Position numbers and translations under genes: made by a program. Of a stretch of DNA of 64,000 bases, positions 17,413 through 25,630 are shown piece by piece (position 1 is the stretch's first letter; each line of letters opens with the position of its first letter). Below the pieces are notes generated by a model that saw only the letters and a program-made list of their open reading frames with translations, was not told the origin of the DNA and made no database searches. The stretch is from Klebsiella aerogenes. GTDB taxonomy: Bacteria > Pseudomonadota > Gammaproteobacteria > Enterobacterales > Enterobacteriaceae. The stretch lies in assembly GCA_029027985.1 (NCBI GenBank), contig CP119076.1, forward strand, positions 1,798,001-1,862,000. Direction: 5' to 3'.

Positions 17413-18969
17413 TTATTTTTTCACATCAACAACGCGCATACCTTTGAGCTGTTCATCCGTGATGGTATTACCTGCTTTGAAGTAATCAATTACAGCGTTA
17501 GAAACGTAGTAACCGCCTGTTGTATTTCGCGATTTACCCTCAGTAAATGTGGTAAAACCATCGCCGCCATCAGCAAGGAAGCTCTGGGTGGCAATATGGT
17601 AAACCGTCGCATCCTCAATTGGTTTGCCATTAAGAGTCAGTTCGGCGACCCGCTGGCCGATTGGTTTACTACTGTCGTACTTCATTTCCAGGCCTTTAGA
17701 TACCTGCAAAACGCCATTAGTTAAACTTGCGCCGTGTTCCATCAAACTACGCAATTGTTTACCGGTGAGATCCATCGTTGCCAGCTCGTTGGGGAACGGG
17801 TACACACTGATGACTCCACCCATAGTAATCGCGCCTGCTGGTAATTCAGTGCGGATACCACCTGAATTAGTTAAAGCCAGTTGTGTATTTTTGCCTGCCG
17901 CCGCCAGCAAAGCATCCGCAGCCAGATTCCCCAGTGGGGCCGATTCTCCATATGCGCGTGTCAATTCAACTGGCGACTGTCCTACAGTTTGTAGCACCAC
18001 TTCATCAAGCTTCTTATTCCAGTTGTCGATCACCGACTTCGTTTTTGGATCGGGTTTCCACTCGTCTGCATAAATGGTTTTAAGCTCGAAGTTTTTCACA
18101 GTGAAGTGATGTGGTTTTTCTTTATAGTCCAGTACCAATTTCCCCACATCAATACCGCCGCTGTCGGTGGAGAGAATTAGCGTATTACCTACTTTAATCG
18201 GCTCCGGCGTGCCAACATGGGCATGTCCGGTAATCAGAATATCCAGTCCTTTCACCTGGCTTGCGGTCTTGATATCTTTATCCAGCGCACGACGTACATC
18301 GGTGCCCCCTATGCTGGATTGACGGGCAGGTGTTCCCTCATGGACCAGCAGCACGGTCAAATCGACTTTGCCCTTCAGTTCATCAATATAGTGCTGCAAC
18401 CATTTAATTTCGTCTCGCGCTTCAATACCTACGCGCATCGCTGCGGAAACCGTATCATTAAATGCAAACTTGCCGTGTAAACCTATAACGCCGATTTTCA
18501 CACCATCTTTTTCAATGATGGTGTAAGGCTTGTCCCAGAATGCCTTGTCGCTGTTTTGATAGAATATATTACCTTGCACAATAGGGAATTTCGCCTGACT
18601 AAGTTGCAATAACGTATTGTCCCAACCATGATCGAACTCGTGATTTCCCATTGTGACAGCATCAAATTGCATGGTATTCATGATATCAATTATTGCTTTG
18701 CCTTTTGTCAGGCTACTGATATATGGGCCGGTAAAATAATCACCGGCATCAAAAAACCATGTTGCTTTGTTTTTCCCTTTCTCCTCTTTTACCAGGGTGG
18801 TGATATTCGCCCAACCACCGACATCTCGTTTACCGTCTGCAATATAGGGTACTTTATAAGGTTCCACATGAGCATGGAGATCATTGGTATAAATGATAGT
18901 AAGATCTTTAGCGCAAGCCCAAAGCGGTAGCGTCAACAGAATACTTGCTGCAATTACTTTCACCTTCAC
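17413..18969 (-). CDS. UshA-type periplasmic 5'-nucleotidase, first gene of the operon
   Basis: The 518-residue protein is a secreted metallophosphatase/5'-nucleotidase. The start is GTG (18969), with AAAGGTG seven bases before it. Signal peptide [20 protein letters not shown]; metal-binding motifs [43 protein letters not shown] and [12 protein letters not shown]-terminal domain [19 protein letters not shown] and [12 protein letters not shown], which is closest of the three to the usual NGGGIR nucleotide-binding loop. It opens the five-gene operon downstream of tandem CRP sites. The family hydrolyses nucleoside mono- to triphosphates or UDP-sugars; specificity cannot be read from sequence. 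Confidence 0.91.
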   Translation of the reverse strand: MKVKVIAASILLTLPLWACAKDLTIIYTNDLHAHVEPYKVPYIADGKRDVGGWANITTLVKEEKGKNKATWFFDAGDYFTGPYISSLTKGKAIIDIMNTMQFDAVTMGNHEFDHGWDNTLLQLSQAKFPIVQGNIFYQNSDKAFWDKPYTIIEKDGVKIGVIGLHGKFAFNDTVSAAMRVGIEARDEIKWLQHYIDELKGKVDLTVLLVHEGTPARQSSIGGTDVRRALDKDIKTASQVKGLDILITGHAHVGTPEPIKVGNTLILSTDSGGIDVGKLVLDYKEKPHHFTVKNFELKTIYADEWKPDPKTKSVIDNWNKKLDEVVLQTVGQSPVELTRAYGESAPLGNLAADALLAAAGKNTQLALTNSGGIRTELPAGAITMGGVISVYPFPNELATMDLTGKQLRSLMEHGASLTNGVLQVSKGLEMKYDSSKPIGQRVAELTLNGKPIEDATVYHIATQSFLADGGDGFTTFTEGKSRNTTGGYYVSNAVIDYFKAGNTITDEQLKGMRVVDVKK

Positions 18970-19028
18970 AGTCAGTCACCTTTAGTTAGTTAAAAAATTA
19001 TCAAATTACGTTTAGGATTGTTTTTATA

Positions 19029-19065
19029 TGTGAGAATATTTACATAATATGTGATTTTTTTCACA
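19029..19065. promoter_or_regulatory. tandem CRP sites in the divergent promoter region
   Basis: TGTGA-TTTTTT-TCACA (19050-19065) matches both CRP half-sites perfectly. TGTGA-GAATAT-TTACA (19029-19044) has one mismatch. Their centres are 21 bp apart, two helical turns. Facing the operon, a TAATTT (19008-19003) lies where a -10 would place the nearer CRP site at about -41.5, typical of class II activation; the transcription start is inferred only. Confidence 0.7.
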
Positions 19066-19125
19066 AAATTGGTCTGAAGTTGCTCGCTAAAATCAACGAC
19101 CTATTGAAATCGTTGGTGACTCATA

Positions 19126-20256
19126 TTGACTCTATTTACGATTAATACCTGCAAATCGTTTGGTTGCCGCAATTTAGGGCTACCAGTATCAGCATCCGCA
19201 GATTACACTTGGCCAGACTACAGACTGGGATTTCCTGCATTACACTGTCGAGCATGTGGGAGTTATCCTCCGCTGTTTGATGAACAACAATTTAATGAAT
19301 GGCTGTCTGTTCACTTAAGTGCCTATGCTTCAGAAAACGGTTATTTTTGTCCTGAATGTTATCGCAAAGAAATTATTTGTTATGGTCATAACCCACAGGG
19401 AACACAGCGCGTTCAATGCCGAGTCTGCAGAAAAGTCTGGACGCCCAAACAGCAAGAACAAAGAAAAATAGTCCCCCCAGAACGGATTGAAACTGTTCCA
19501 CTCATTGTGCCGTTCCAGGGGAGTAGTGCAGCACAGAAACTGTATGTTTTACTCAGTTTCGATGCCGTCTGCGGTAATGTTCTGCATATCTCCACAAATT
19601 TTACTCAGCATTATATTGGTGAAACTCTACGGTATCGCTGGCGCGGGATTATTGAGCCTGATTTGCATCATAGTGATATCGTAAATCGCGTTGATATGCG
19701 CGAGATGCAATTTCTACATCGGAGCCAGTTTGATGAAATTCAGTATGGAAGCGCGATTCTCAAACGTAATGCCAGAGGTGCGATTCTGCGTCCAGTTATT
19801 GCGGCTCACGGGCATTTTCGCGTACTGAACCTCCTTTTCCCTAAGGTAAAGATGCACGTTATTTCACACGAATGTTTTCTTCGGGGAGCCGTCATTACCG
19901 TTTGGGCTGAACTGTTTCGCCAACGGCAGGGGGAGATTTGGTTTATAGAGGAGGAGATAAATGACGACGGTATTTCTATTCCCTGGTGTTTTCAGAGAAC
20001 CACGCAGCATGGCTGGTGGCAAAGTCAGTGGCAGCTTTGGGTGCAGGGAAATAACCGTAAGATGGTTTGCCCATTAACCGGTGGTGATAGCCGTAACGCT
20101 AAAACGCTCTCTTTAACGGCCAGCAGGTGCTTTATCCACTGGCTATACCAACAAGCGAATTTTACCCACAGTGCTCAATTATCTGCAGGGCGCGTAACGC
20201 AAATTCTACTTTCCCTGGCGAATGACTATAACGCTGAACTATCATGCCGATATTAA
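19126..20256 (+). CDS. zinc-ribbon protein resembling IS1-type transposition proteins
   Basis: The 376-residue protein begins at a TTG (no ATG is near) and has an N-terminal array of cysteine pairs: CKSFGCRNLG, CRACGSYPPLF, CPECYRKEIICYG and CRVCRKVWTPKQ with the GTQRVQC sequence before it. That last block resembles the InsA zinc finger of IS1 (H/QRY-C-x2-C-x-K-W). The remaining 270 residues contain no DDE motif that I can assign. It is divergent from the nucleotidase operon across a 156-base gap with CRP sites, which would suit a regulator, but this is inference; it may equally be a transposition-related protein left from the element. I do not know a characterised relative. Confidence 0.6.
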   Translation: MTLFTINTCKSFGCRNLGLPVSASADYTWPDYRLGFPALHCRACGSYPPLFDEQQFNEWLSVHLSAYASENGYFCPECYRKEIICYGHNPQGTQRVQCRVCRKVWTPKQQEQRKIVPPERIETVPLIVPFQGSSAAQKLYVLLSFDAVCGNVLHISTNFTQHYIGETLRYRWRGIIEPDLHHSDIVNRVDMREMQFLHRSQFDEIQYGSAILKRNARGAILRPVIAAHGHFRVLNLLFPKVKMHVISHECFLRGAVITVWAELFRQRQGEIWFIEEEINDDGISIPWCFQRTTQHGWWQSQWQLWVQGNNRKMVCPLTGGDSRNAKTLSLTASRCFIHWLYQQANFTHSAQLSAGRVTQILLSLANDYNAELSCRY

Positions 20257-20918
20257 ATATGTAGTACTGTCCCAACGCTTTGTGATATTAATCCAGAAAG
20301 CACGCCGGTAAATTCTGATACAATATAGCGAAAATAAATTTCTTCCGGACTGTCCAGACTTAATGTCAAGGAGGTATCTAATAGGGCCTCCCCACGCGCC
20401 AAATAATATTATATAAATCCAGCTAGAAAATGCATTTGATGATGGATCTTTTCATGGCAAAATAATGACTTTCAAAAGTTGTATGAGTAAAAAACTTTGC
20501 CGCATGATGAGGTTATTTTTCCATAGCAGAGCTATATACTTTTTCTATATCGTAAAGAATAAACGTTGAGCCTCTCTGTTTTGTGATTAATATCACATGG
20601 AATACAGTTAATAGTTTTTATAGATCGATTTATTGCATGATAGTTATCTGTTATTGATATGGTGATTATATTTAGTAAATAGAATGTATAAGAGGGACAA
20701 GTGGGGGAGAGCATAACCCGATAGCGCGACGACTAACGGGTTCAGGAAGGGAACCGTAACGCGGGTGGATAAACGGATACAGACCATGGGAATCGGTAAG
20801 TTTAAAAGGGAATCACTCCGAACCTGCTAGTACAGGTTTTGCTGTCAGCAAGGGACATAGAGTGGCCACTCTATTATTGAACGGAAACGGCCCCAAATCA
20901 GACCACTAATTTTCCCGG
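20257..20918. other. non-coding end of the island, no integrase found
   Basis: This 660-base AT-rich stretch next to the intact tRNA-Asn is where an integrase gene would be expected. No frame longer than about 60 codons is present and none resembles a tyrosine recombinase. It holds an 18-bp palindrome (20857-20874) and an imperfect inverted repeat (AACCTG...CAGGTT, 20821-20838). Confidence 0.6.
20857..20874. repeat. 18-bp perfect palindrome near the right att site
   Basis: ATAGAGTGGCCACTCTAT reads the same on both strands and lies 45 bases from the start of the right att repeat. It could be an operator or a recombination accessory site; the function is unknown. Confidence 0.5.
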
Positions 20919-20925
20919 AAAAGCA

Positions 20926-20951
20926 AAAAGCCTGCTCGAAAGCAGGCTTTT
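20926..20951 (-). terminator. terminator of tRNA-Asn copy 5
   Basis: The same hairpin as at the other tRNA-Asn copies; it forms part of the 56-base direct repeat with 11521-11576. Confidence 0.85.
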
Positions 20952-20958
20952 CTAAATT

Positions 20959-21034
20959 TGGCTCCTCTGACTGGACTCGAACCAGTGACATACGGATTAA
21001 CAGTCCGCCGTTCTACCGACTGAACTACAGAGGA
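20959..21034 (-). tRNA. tRNA-Asn(GTT), copy 5, intact right att side
   Basis: This is a complete 76-nt tRNA-Asn identical to the other four. Its 3' end and terminator are duplicated at 11521-11576. The minus-strand promoter has TTGACA, 17 bp, TAGTAT. Confidence 0.97.
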
Positions 21035-21134
21035 ATCGTGTGAACGAGGCGCATACTACTGGCCTCGCATTTTTGTGTCAACATTAAATTTAAATCGCTG
21101 ATTCAATTGGCTAAGTTTAGCTCAAAGCGTGCTT

Positions 21135-21932
21135 TTAATGAACAACGCGCGCATCATCCTCATCCAGCCGATCGTTTTCCCGTAAACGCTGTAGCGGATC
21201 CTGACGATAGAACTGGCAGAAACGCTGCCAGAGCGCCGGGAATCGAGGGGCGAAGAGCTCTGGTGCGCTAAAGAAATATTCTGATAGCACGGCAAAGCAC
21301 TCTGCCGGATCGGTCGCCGCGTAGGCATCGATGCTGGCGGCGCTTTCGCCGACTAAATCGATCTCATCCTGAATGTTATTCATCGCCGCATGGAGGTCAT
21401 GCTCCCAACCGGCCACTTCTCGCAAGGGGATGAAAGGAACGCCGCTGGCGCGATCGCCGTTGCGTGAATCCAGCTTGTGCGCGACCTCGTGCACGATCAG
21501 ATTGAAACCAGAGGCATCAAAGGAATCCTGAATATCCAACCAGTTGAGGATAATGGGGCCCTGCTGCCAACTTTGACCGGATTGCACGACCCGCTGGTTA
21601 TGTACCAGACCGATATCATCTTCCCATTCGTCATCGACAACGAAAGGGGCAGGATAGATCAGGACTTCATGGAAGCCATCTAACCACTCCAGGCCGAGCT
21701 CAAGCACCGGTAGGCAAAACAGTAGTGCGATGCGTGCGTTATGTAGCGGCGTTAGCTCAAACCCCTGAAGCGGCACCAGACGCTTTTGCTGTAAAAAACG
21801 CGCAGCCATCTGGCACAACTGCTGCTGTTCCTGTTGAGTAAGATTCGCTAAAACGGGAATGGCAACCGCTTGTTCCCACGGGATTTCACCATTGCCTGTC
21901 TCTTCTTCTGCTTTCCACGGCCATTTAAACAT
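21135..21932 (-). CDS. mtfA: Mlc titration factor A, zinc peptidase
   Basis: MtfA binds the glucose repressor Mlc and so relieves repression of ptsG; it also has metallo-aminopeptidase activity. From the ATG giving MFKWPWK the protein has 265 residues, the E. coli length; the frame extends 11 codons upstream without conservation. The gluzincin motif HEVAHKLD and the downstream Glu region ([14 protein letters not shown]) are intact. Long matches to E. coli MtfA include [20 protein letters not shown]. It is transcribed toward tRNA-Asn copy 5 and is divergent from serU, as in E. coli. Confidence 0.95.
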   Translation of the reverse strand: MFKWPWKAEEETGNGEIPWEQAVAIPVLANLTQQEQQQLCQMAARFLQQKRLVPLQGFELTPLHNARIALLFCLPVLELGLEWLDGFHEVLIYPAPFVVDDEWEDDIGLVHNQRVVQSGQSWQQGPIILNWLDIQDSFDASGFNLIVHEVAHKLDSRNGDRASGVPFIPLREVAGWEHDLHAAMNNIQDEIDLVGESAASIDAYAATDPAECFAVLSEYFFSAPELFAPRFPALWQRFCQFYRQDPLQRLRENDRLDEDDARVVH

Positions 21933-22025
21933 CATATCGCTCGCAAAGTCGTCACTTGAACTCAATTTAAGGGACTGGAGCTATTAAAATGCCAAAGAAC
22001 CTGGCATTATAGCAACCTCAACAGC

Positions 22026-22115
22026 GGAGAGATGCCAGAGCGGCTGAATGGACCGGTCTCGAAAACCGGAGTAGGGGCAACTCTACCGGGGGTTCAAATC
22101 CCCCTCTCTCCGCCA
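22026..22115 (+). tRNA. serU: tRNA-Ser(CGA)
   Basis: A 90-nt tRNA-Ser with anticodon CGA, long variable arm and encoded CCA, differing from E. coli serU at very few positions. Its 3' half is duplicated at 26242-26304, so it is the attachment site of the second element. Confidence 0.97.
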
Positions 22116-22214
22116 CTATTCAATCACTTACGCCAAATCCTTTCAACGACCCCCGTCACACTTGGTATAGTGTTGGTATATTCCGTTGGTATATTTTTAT
22201 CAATCATCATCTTC

Positions 22215-22636
22215 TTAATCCTCGATAATCGGTAGATCTAATGTTGGTGAAACGGTCAATTTTCGGTCGTAAACCAGTACCTGACCCTCTGTCTTATGCC
22301 AGGAGAAAAGTTGCTTATCTCTGCTCGAACCTTCGTAATCTGAAATGCCTTTTGCTTTCAGATCGTGAAAGGTTACTTTGAGTTTACGCCCTAACTTTTC
22401 TGAAGCAGCTGCGCGCGCCTTTTCCCACAAATCACTAAATCCACGTATTGAGTATTTCTCCCCTTGTTACTGCATACCACATACTCGGTACCTCCAAGAG
22501 TTGCAGCCAAATTCCGTGCATGCAGAAGGCGGTCAGCCCACGCGCTCAACTGCTTCTTCCCCGTTTTTCCCTGTTGGATGAATAAGCCATCCTTTCTCGC
22601 CTGATCCCATGTCAATGACAAAATATCGTCAAGGCG
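22215..22636 (-). pseudogene. phage tyrosine integrase remnant, truncated and frameshifted
   Basis: Two reading frames together give the C-terminal catalytic half of a P2-type integrase. The upstream part reads RLDDILSLTWDQARKDG, containing the first catalytic Arg, through GKTGKKQLSAWADRLL to the YVVCSNKG region. After a frameshift near 22430 the rest reads WEKARAAASEKLGRKL, HDLKAKGISDYEG and finally QVLVYDRK, where Tyr is the nucleophile. The N-terminal half is missing; the sequence breaks at the catalytic Arg and runs into tail-fibre sequence of opposite orientation. It sits beside serU as an integrase should. Confidence 0.85.
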
Positions 22637-22637
22637 G

Positions 22638-23051
22638 GTAACGAACTATAACTCTGGCTATGCACAGGCATATGTTGCGAAGCTCAGCGGCACGGGGAAT
22701 ATAATTGCATCCCCCGCATCAGTGTGGCGATTCGATGCGCGCGGCATTCACGCAAACAACACCTACGGAGGCGGCGCGATTTGGTTTGAAGAGCTGGTAG
22801 GAACAGAGCACAAGCTGATCCTTTCCGTTCGTGGCTTCGGCACCGCTACACAGTATTGGTCTTTCCTCGTTGGTGGCCGCATCCAAAGCAGTCAGAACGG
22901 GTTCGTGCAATTCCAGGGGACGTCTGACACTCGCCTTAAGCATGGCATTGAACCGACCGACGGACAGCTATCTGTCGACCGTATTCGGGCGTTTGACCTG
23001 GTGACGTTCTACAGCTGGGCAATAATGTGTACTTGTTCAGATTCCAACTGA
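22638..23051 (+). pseudogene. phage tail-fibre C-terminal fragment
   Basis: The frame is open from about 22638 with no good start (the first usable codon is the GTG at 22722). It encodes a fibre-like repeat region (NYNSGYAQAYVAKLSGTG, VWRFDARGIHANNTYGGG) followed by TSDTRLKHGIEPTDG, the beginning of an S74-type intramolecular chaperone domain. The chaperone is cut off after FDLVTF by a frameshift and stop, so the product cannot be functional. It is joined directly to the inverted integrase fragment, which indicates a deletion. Confidence 0.75.
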
Positions 23052-23292
23052 CAATTTGCGTAGCGAGAACGCAATCAAATCTAACTGTCCGCTAAGAGAT
23101 GTGATTTCACCGGGTAGATGCAACGCTATCCTTAATCAAGTGGAACTTCGTGACTTGTTCACTCAAATGCGTGTCATGAGAAAGCCAGTCCATGTCTGTT
23201 GTCTTTGTCACTCTTGCCTTCTGAAGTTGTTGAACTATGTTTTTAATTAACATTTGTTAGTTAATGTAAAATAAAATCAGAGAGCGTGAATT

Positions 23293-25206
23293 ATGAAAAA
23301 TGTCAAGATTATCCCTCTGGCAGCAATTATTGCTGCACTGCTCTTACCTTCATGGGCAGGCTCCCAGGAACTGGGTCCATTGAACAGCCCGGTTCGGAGT
23401 CAGGATCCGGCTAATTTCAACAGCAAGGAAGTACTATCCCACCTCGCCCCGGCTATCTGGACAGGTAAAAATCTGGCTTACACCCAACCAGCCCCGACGA
23501 TTGCGGTAGCGCAGACTGAATACGCCAAGATGATGCAGCAGACTATTCAGGAAGTGGTCAAGGGGCATATTTACCATGCCTATGGATTCCAGTTGGCCTC
23601 TACGCTCATTATTAAAGGTGACAAAGGGCTGATAATTATCGATCCGGGTTCCGATGATGATAGTGCTAAAGCCACGAGAGATGCATTCATTAAGGCGGTG
23701 CCAGATGCCGCCAACATGCCGATAGATGCAATTATTTATACCCACCGCCATCCTGACCATGCTTTTGGCTCTACCGGCTGGGGCGTGACTCAGGCCGATG
23801 CTGATTCCGGTAAAGTGAAAGTCATCGCGTCTGAGAACTTTGTACCTGACCTGGTGAATGACGTTGGCGTGGTGGGTAATATTCTGACTCAGCGTACAGC
23901 CTACGCGGCAGGTTATGTGGCGCCGGGGCCAGAAGGTCCGGTGCATTTTGGCATTGGGCCAGCATTTGGTGCAGGACCGATTTCCTTTGTTATGCCTAAT
24001 GAGCTGGTCAAAACCGGGGAACCGCTAAAAACTACCATTGATGGCGTTCAGCTGGAAATCTTCCATGCCTACGGGGATGCCGGCGAAGATGAAATCGCGA
24101 TTTATCTACCGCAGTATCACCACCTGCACGGTTCCGAAACGGTTCAGGGGGAAACCTTCCCGAACCTCTACACACTCCGTGGAACGTCCTATCGTGATGT
24201 GGATAAGTGGATGGAAGGGGTAAACCACTTGCTCCAGTATGCTCATGAAGCCAACTCCTATTCAGGCTCTCACATGCGCGCCTGGGAAGGAAAAGACTTT
24301 ATTGTACAACGTATTCAGAACTATCGTGATGCCATTCAGTACGTCCATGACCAGGCGATTTACTGGATTAATCTGGGCTATAAACGTGATGACCTGGCCG
24401 AGAAGGTTATTCTTCCTGAACCTTATGCTAGCGACCCATGGTTACAAGAATACTATGGCACTGTTGCCCACTCCGTGCGCAACATTTATGACGGATATCT
24501 GGGGTGGTGGGAAGGGGATGCTACCCAGTTAGCCCGTCCTGGCGTAGTGGAACTATCCAGACAGTATGTTGCGGCTATGGGAGGACGCGACAAAGTAATT
24601 GAGATTGGTAAGAAGGCAATCGCGGACAAAAATTATGGCTGGGCTGCAGAAGTACTAACTCACTTAACTCGTGTTGATCCTAATGATATGGAGCCGCGTA
24701 AACTGAAAGCGGAGGCGTTACGTCAGTGGGCCTATGCGCAGACCAATATCTACTGGCGTGCATTCGCTATTTCTGATGCTAAAGAACTGGATGGTACACT
24801 TGACCGTTCTCATCCATGGAACTTTGCTGACCCTGCAATCGTAAAAGTGCTACCGACCAACGCGATTCTGAAAACAATGCGTGTGCGCCTGAATGCGGAA
24901 CGAGCAAAAGGCCAGACCCTGAATATTCAGTTCAGTACAAGCGATACAAATGAAAATTCCGGGTATCAGGTCCGTAATGAAATTGCCGCTTTCGTTGATG
25001 GCAAGCTGCCTTCAGCAGACGCAACTATTAAAGGAACCAAGGAGCAGATTCTGAAAACGGTGGCCACCGGCAAACTGGCTGAGGGCGTAACAGTGGACGG
25101 CGATAAAGCTAAAGCAGATACGTTCCTGGGCTTGTTTGATGTGATCACTCCAAACAATGTTAACCTCGTGCTGCCGCCTGATGCAAAATTAAATCCTCAG
25201 GGTTAA
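23293..25206 (+). CDS. secreted alkylsulfatase, metallo-beta-lactamase type (SdsA/YjcS family)
   Basis: The 637-residue protein is an alkylsulfatase that would hydrolyse linear alkyl sulfates such as SDS. It has a signal peptide (MKNVKIIPLAAIIAALLLPS), a zinc-binding metallo-beta-lactamase domain with THRHPDHAFG (about 152-161), further ligands near SETVQGETFPN and SYSGSHMRAWEG, a dimerisation segment and a C-terminal SCP2-like domain (from about 505). The zinc motif keeps H-x-H-x-D-H but has Arg and Pro at the variable positions, where YjcS has Ser and Thr. This class needs no formylglycine and hence no radical-SAM maturase. It is the only intact large gene inside the serU element. Confidence 0.88.
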   Translation: MKNVKIIPLAAIIAALLLPSWAGSQELGPLNSPVRSQDPANFNSKEVLSHLAPAIWTGKNLAYTQPAPTIAVAQTEYAKMMQQTIQEVVKGHIYHAYGFQLASTLIIKGDKGLIIIDPGSDDDSAKATRDAFIKAVPDAANMPIDAIIYTHRHPDHAFGSTGWGVTQADADSGKVKVIASENFVPDLVNDVGVVGNILTQRTAYAAGYVAPGPEGPVHFGIGPAFGAGPISFVMPNELVKTGEPLKTTIDGVQLEIFHAYGDAGEDEIAIYLPQYHHLHGSETVQGETFPNLYTLRGTSYRDVDKWMEGVNHLLQYAHEANSYSGSHMRAWEGKDFIVQRIQNYRDAIQYVHDQAIYWINLGYKRDDLAEKVILPEPYASDPWLQEYYGTVAHSVRNIYDGYLGWWEGDATQLARPGVVELSRQYVAAMGGRDKVIEIGKKAIADKNYGWAAEVLTHLTRVDPNDMEPRKLKAEALRQWAYAQTNIYWRAFAISDAKELDGTLDRSHPWNFADPAIVKVLPTNAILKTMRVRLNAERAKGQTLNIQFSTSDTNENSGYQVRNEIAAFVDGKLPSADATIKGTKEQILKTVATGKLAEGVTVDGDKAKADTFLGLFDVITPNNVNLVLPPDAKLNPQG

Positions 25207-25250
25207 CCATGCAATCTGGGTTACGTGAGTGATAAGTCATCATAATAATT

Positions 25251-25278
25251 AACCTCCAACTATGTTGGGGGTTATTTT
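25251..25278 (+). terminator. terminator after the alkylsulfatase gene
   Basis: AACCTCCAAC pairs with GTTGGGGGTT through one G-U pair around a short TATG loop and is followed by ATTTT. It lies 45 bases after the stop. Confidence 0.7.
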
Positions 25279-25630
25279 GTCATGGCTCATTAATCGAGTC
25301 ATTCGAAGGGATGTGTACCTCGTCTGCTATTGGCTGTGCGTCCATCGATTGAACTCATAGCACAAAGCGGGCTTTCAGATTGTGCCTTAAGAGTGCCAGG
25401 TCAGGTCAAAGGTACAACAAATAATGCCATGAACTCGCCCGATGTCTGTATGCAAGAGTTACCGTGTGGGTAAGCATTAGTTATGAATAAAATATATAGC
25501 TAGTTAACTAAATTCCTCCAAAATATCATACACAACTTCTTGAAATAACATCAATTTTAAGTTTGTTTAACGATGAGCCGTATCCAATTGAGCCGCCAGA
25601 CGGAATCTCTTCACAACTAAGTGAATATCG
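25279..25630. other. non-coding stretch inside the serU element
   Basis: AT-rich sequence with stops in all frames; no gene or RNA recognised. Confidence 0.4.

Larger units (their letters stand above)
11560..20974. mobile_element. genomic island integrated at tRNA-Asn, integrase absent
   Basis: A 9.4-kb segment, clearly richer in A+T than both flanks, is bounded by direct repeats of the tRNA-Asn 3' end (17-bp core at 11560-11576 and 20958-20974). Its contents have no counterpart at this place in E. coli: three 5'-nucleotidases, a Tsx-like channel, a radical-SAM/SPASM-like protein and a zinc-ribbon transposase-like protein. The place beside the intact tRNA where an integrase gene would be expected (20257-20918) has no such gene. 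The island is thus either a remnant fixed by integrase loss, or an element mobilised in trans. Confidence 0.85.

Noticed and set aside
1..21034. Yersiniabactin or colibactin island at the tRNA-Asn genes
   Set aside because: None of the irp, ybt, fyuA or clb genes is present; only the att core is shared.
23434..23946. 170-codon antisense frame inside the alkylsulfatase gene
   Set aside because: No conserved features; the sense frame encodes the zinc site.
11847..25206. The maturase-like protein as activator of the alkylsulfatase
   Set aside because: The alkylsulfatase is of the zinc metallo-beta-lactamase class, which uses no formylglycine, and lies in a different element 10 kb away.
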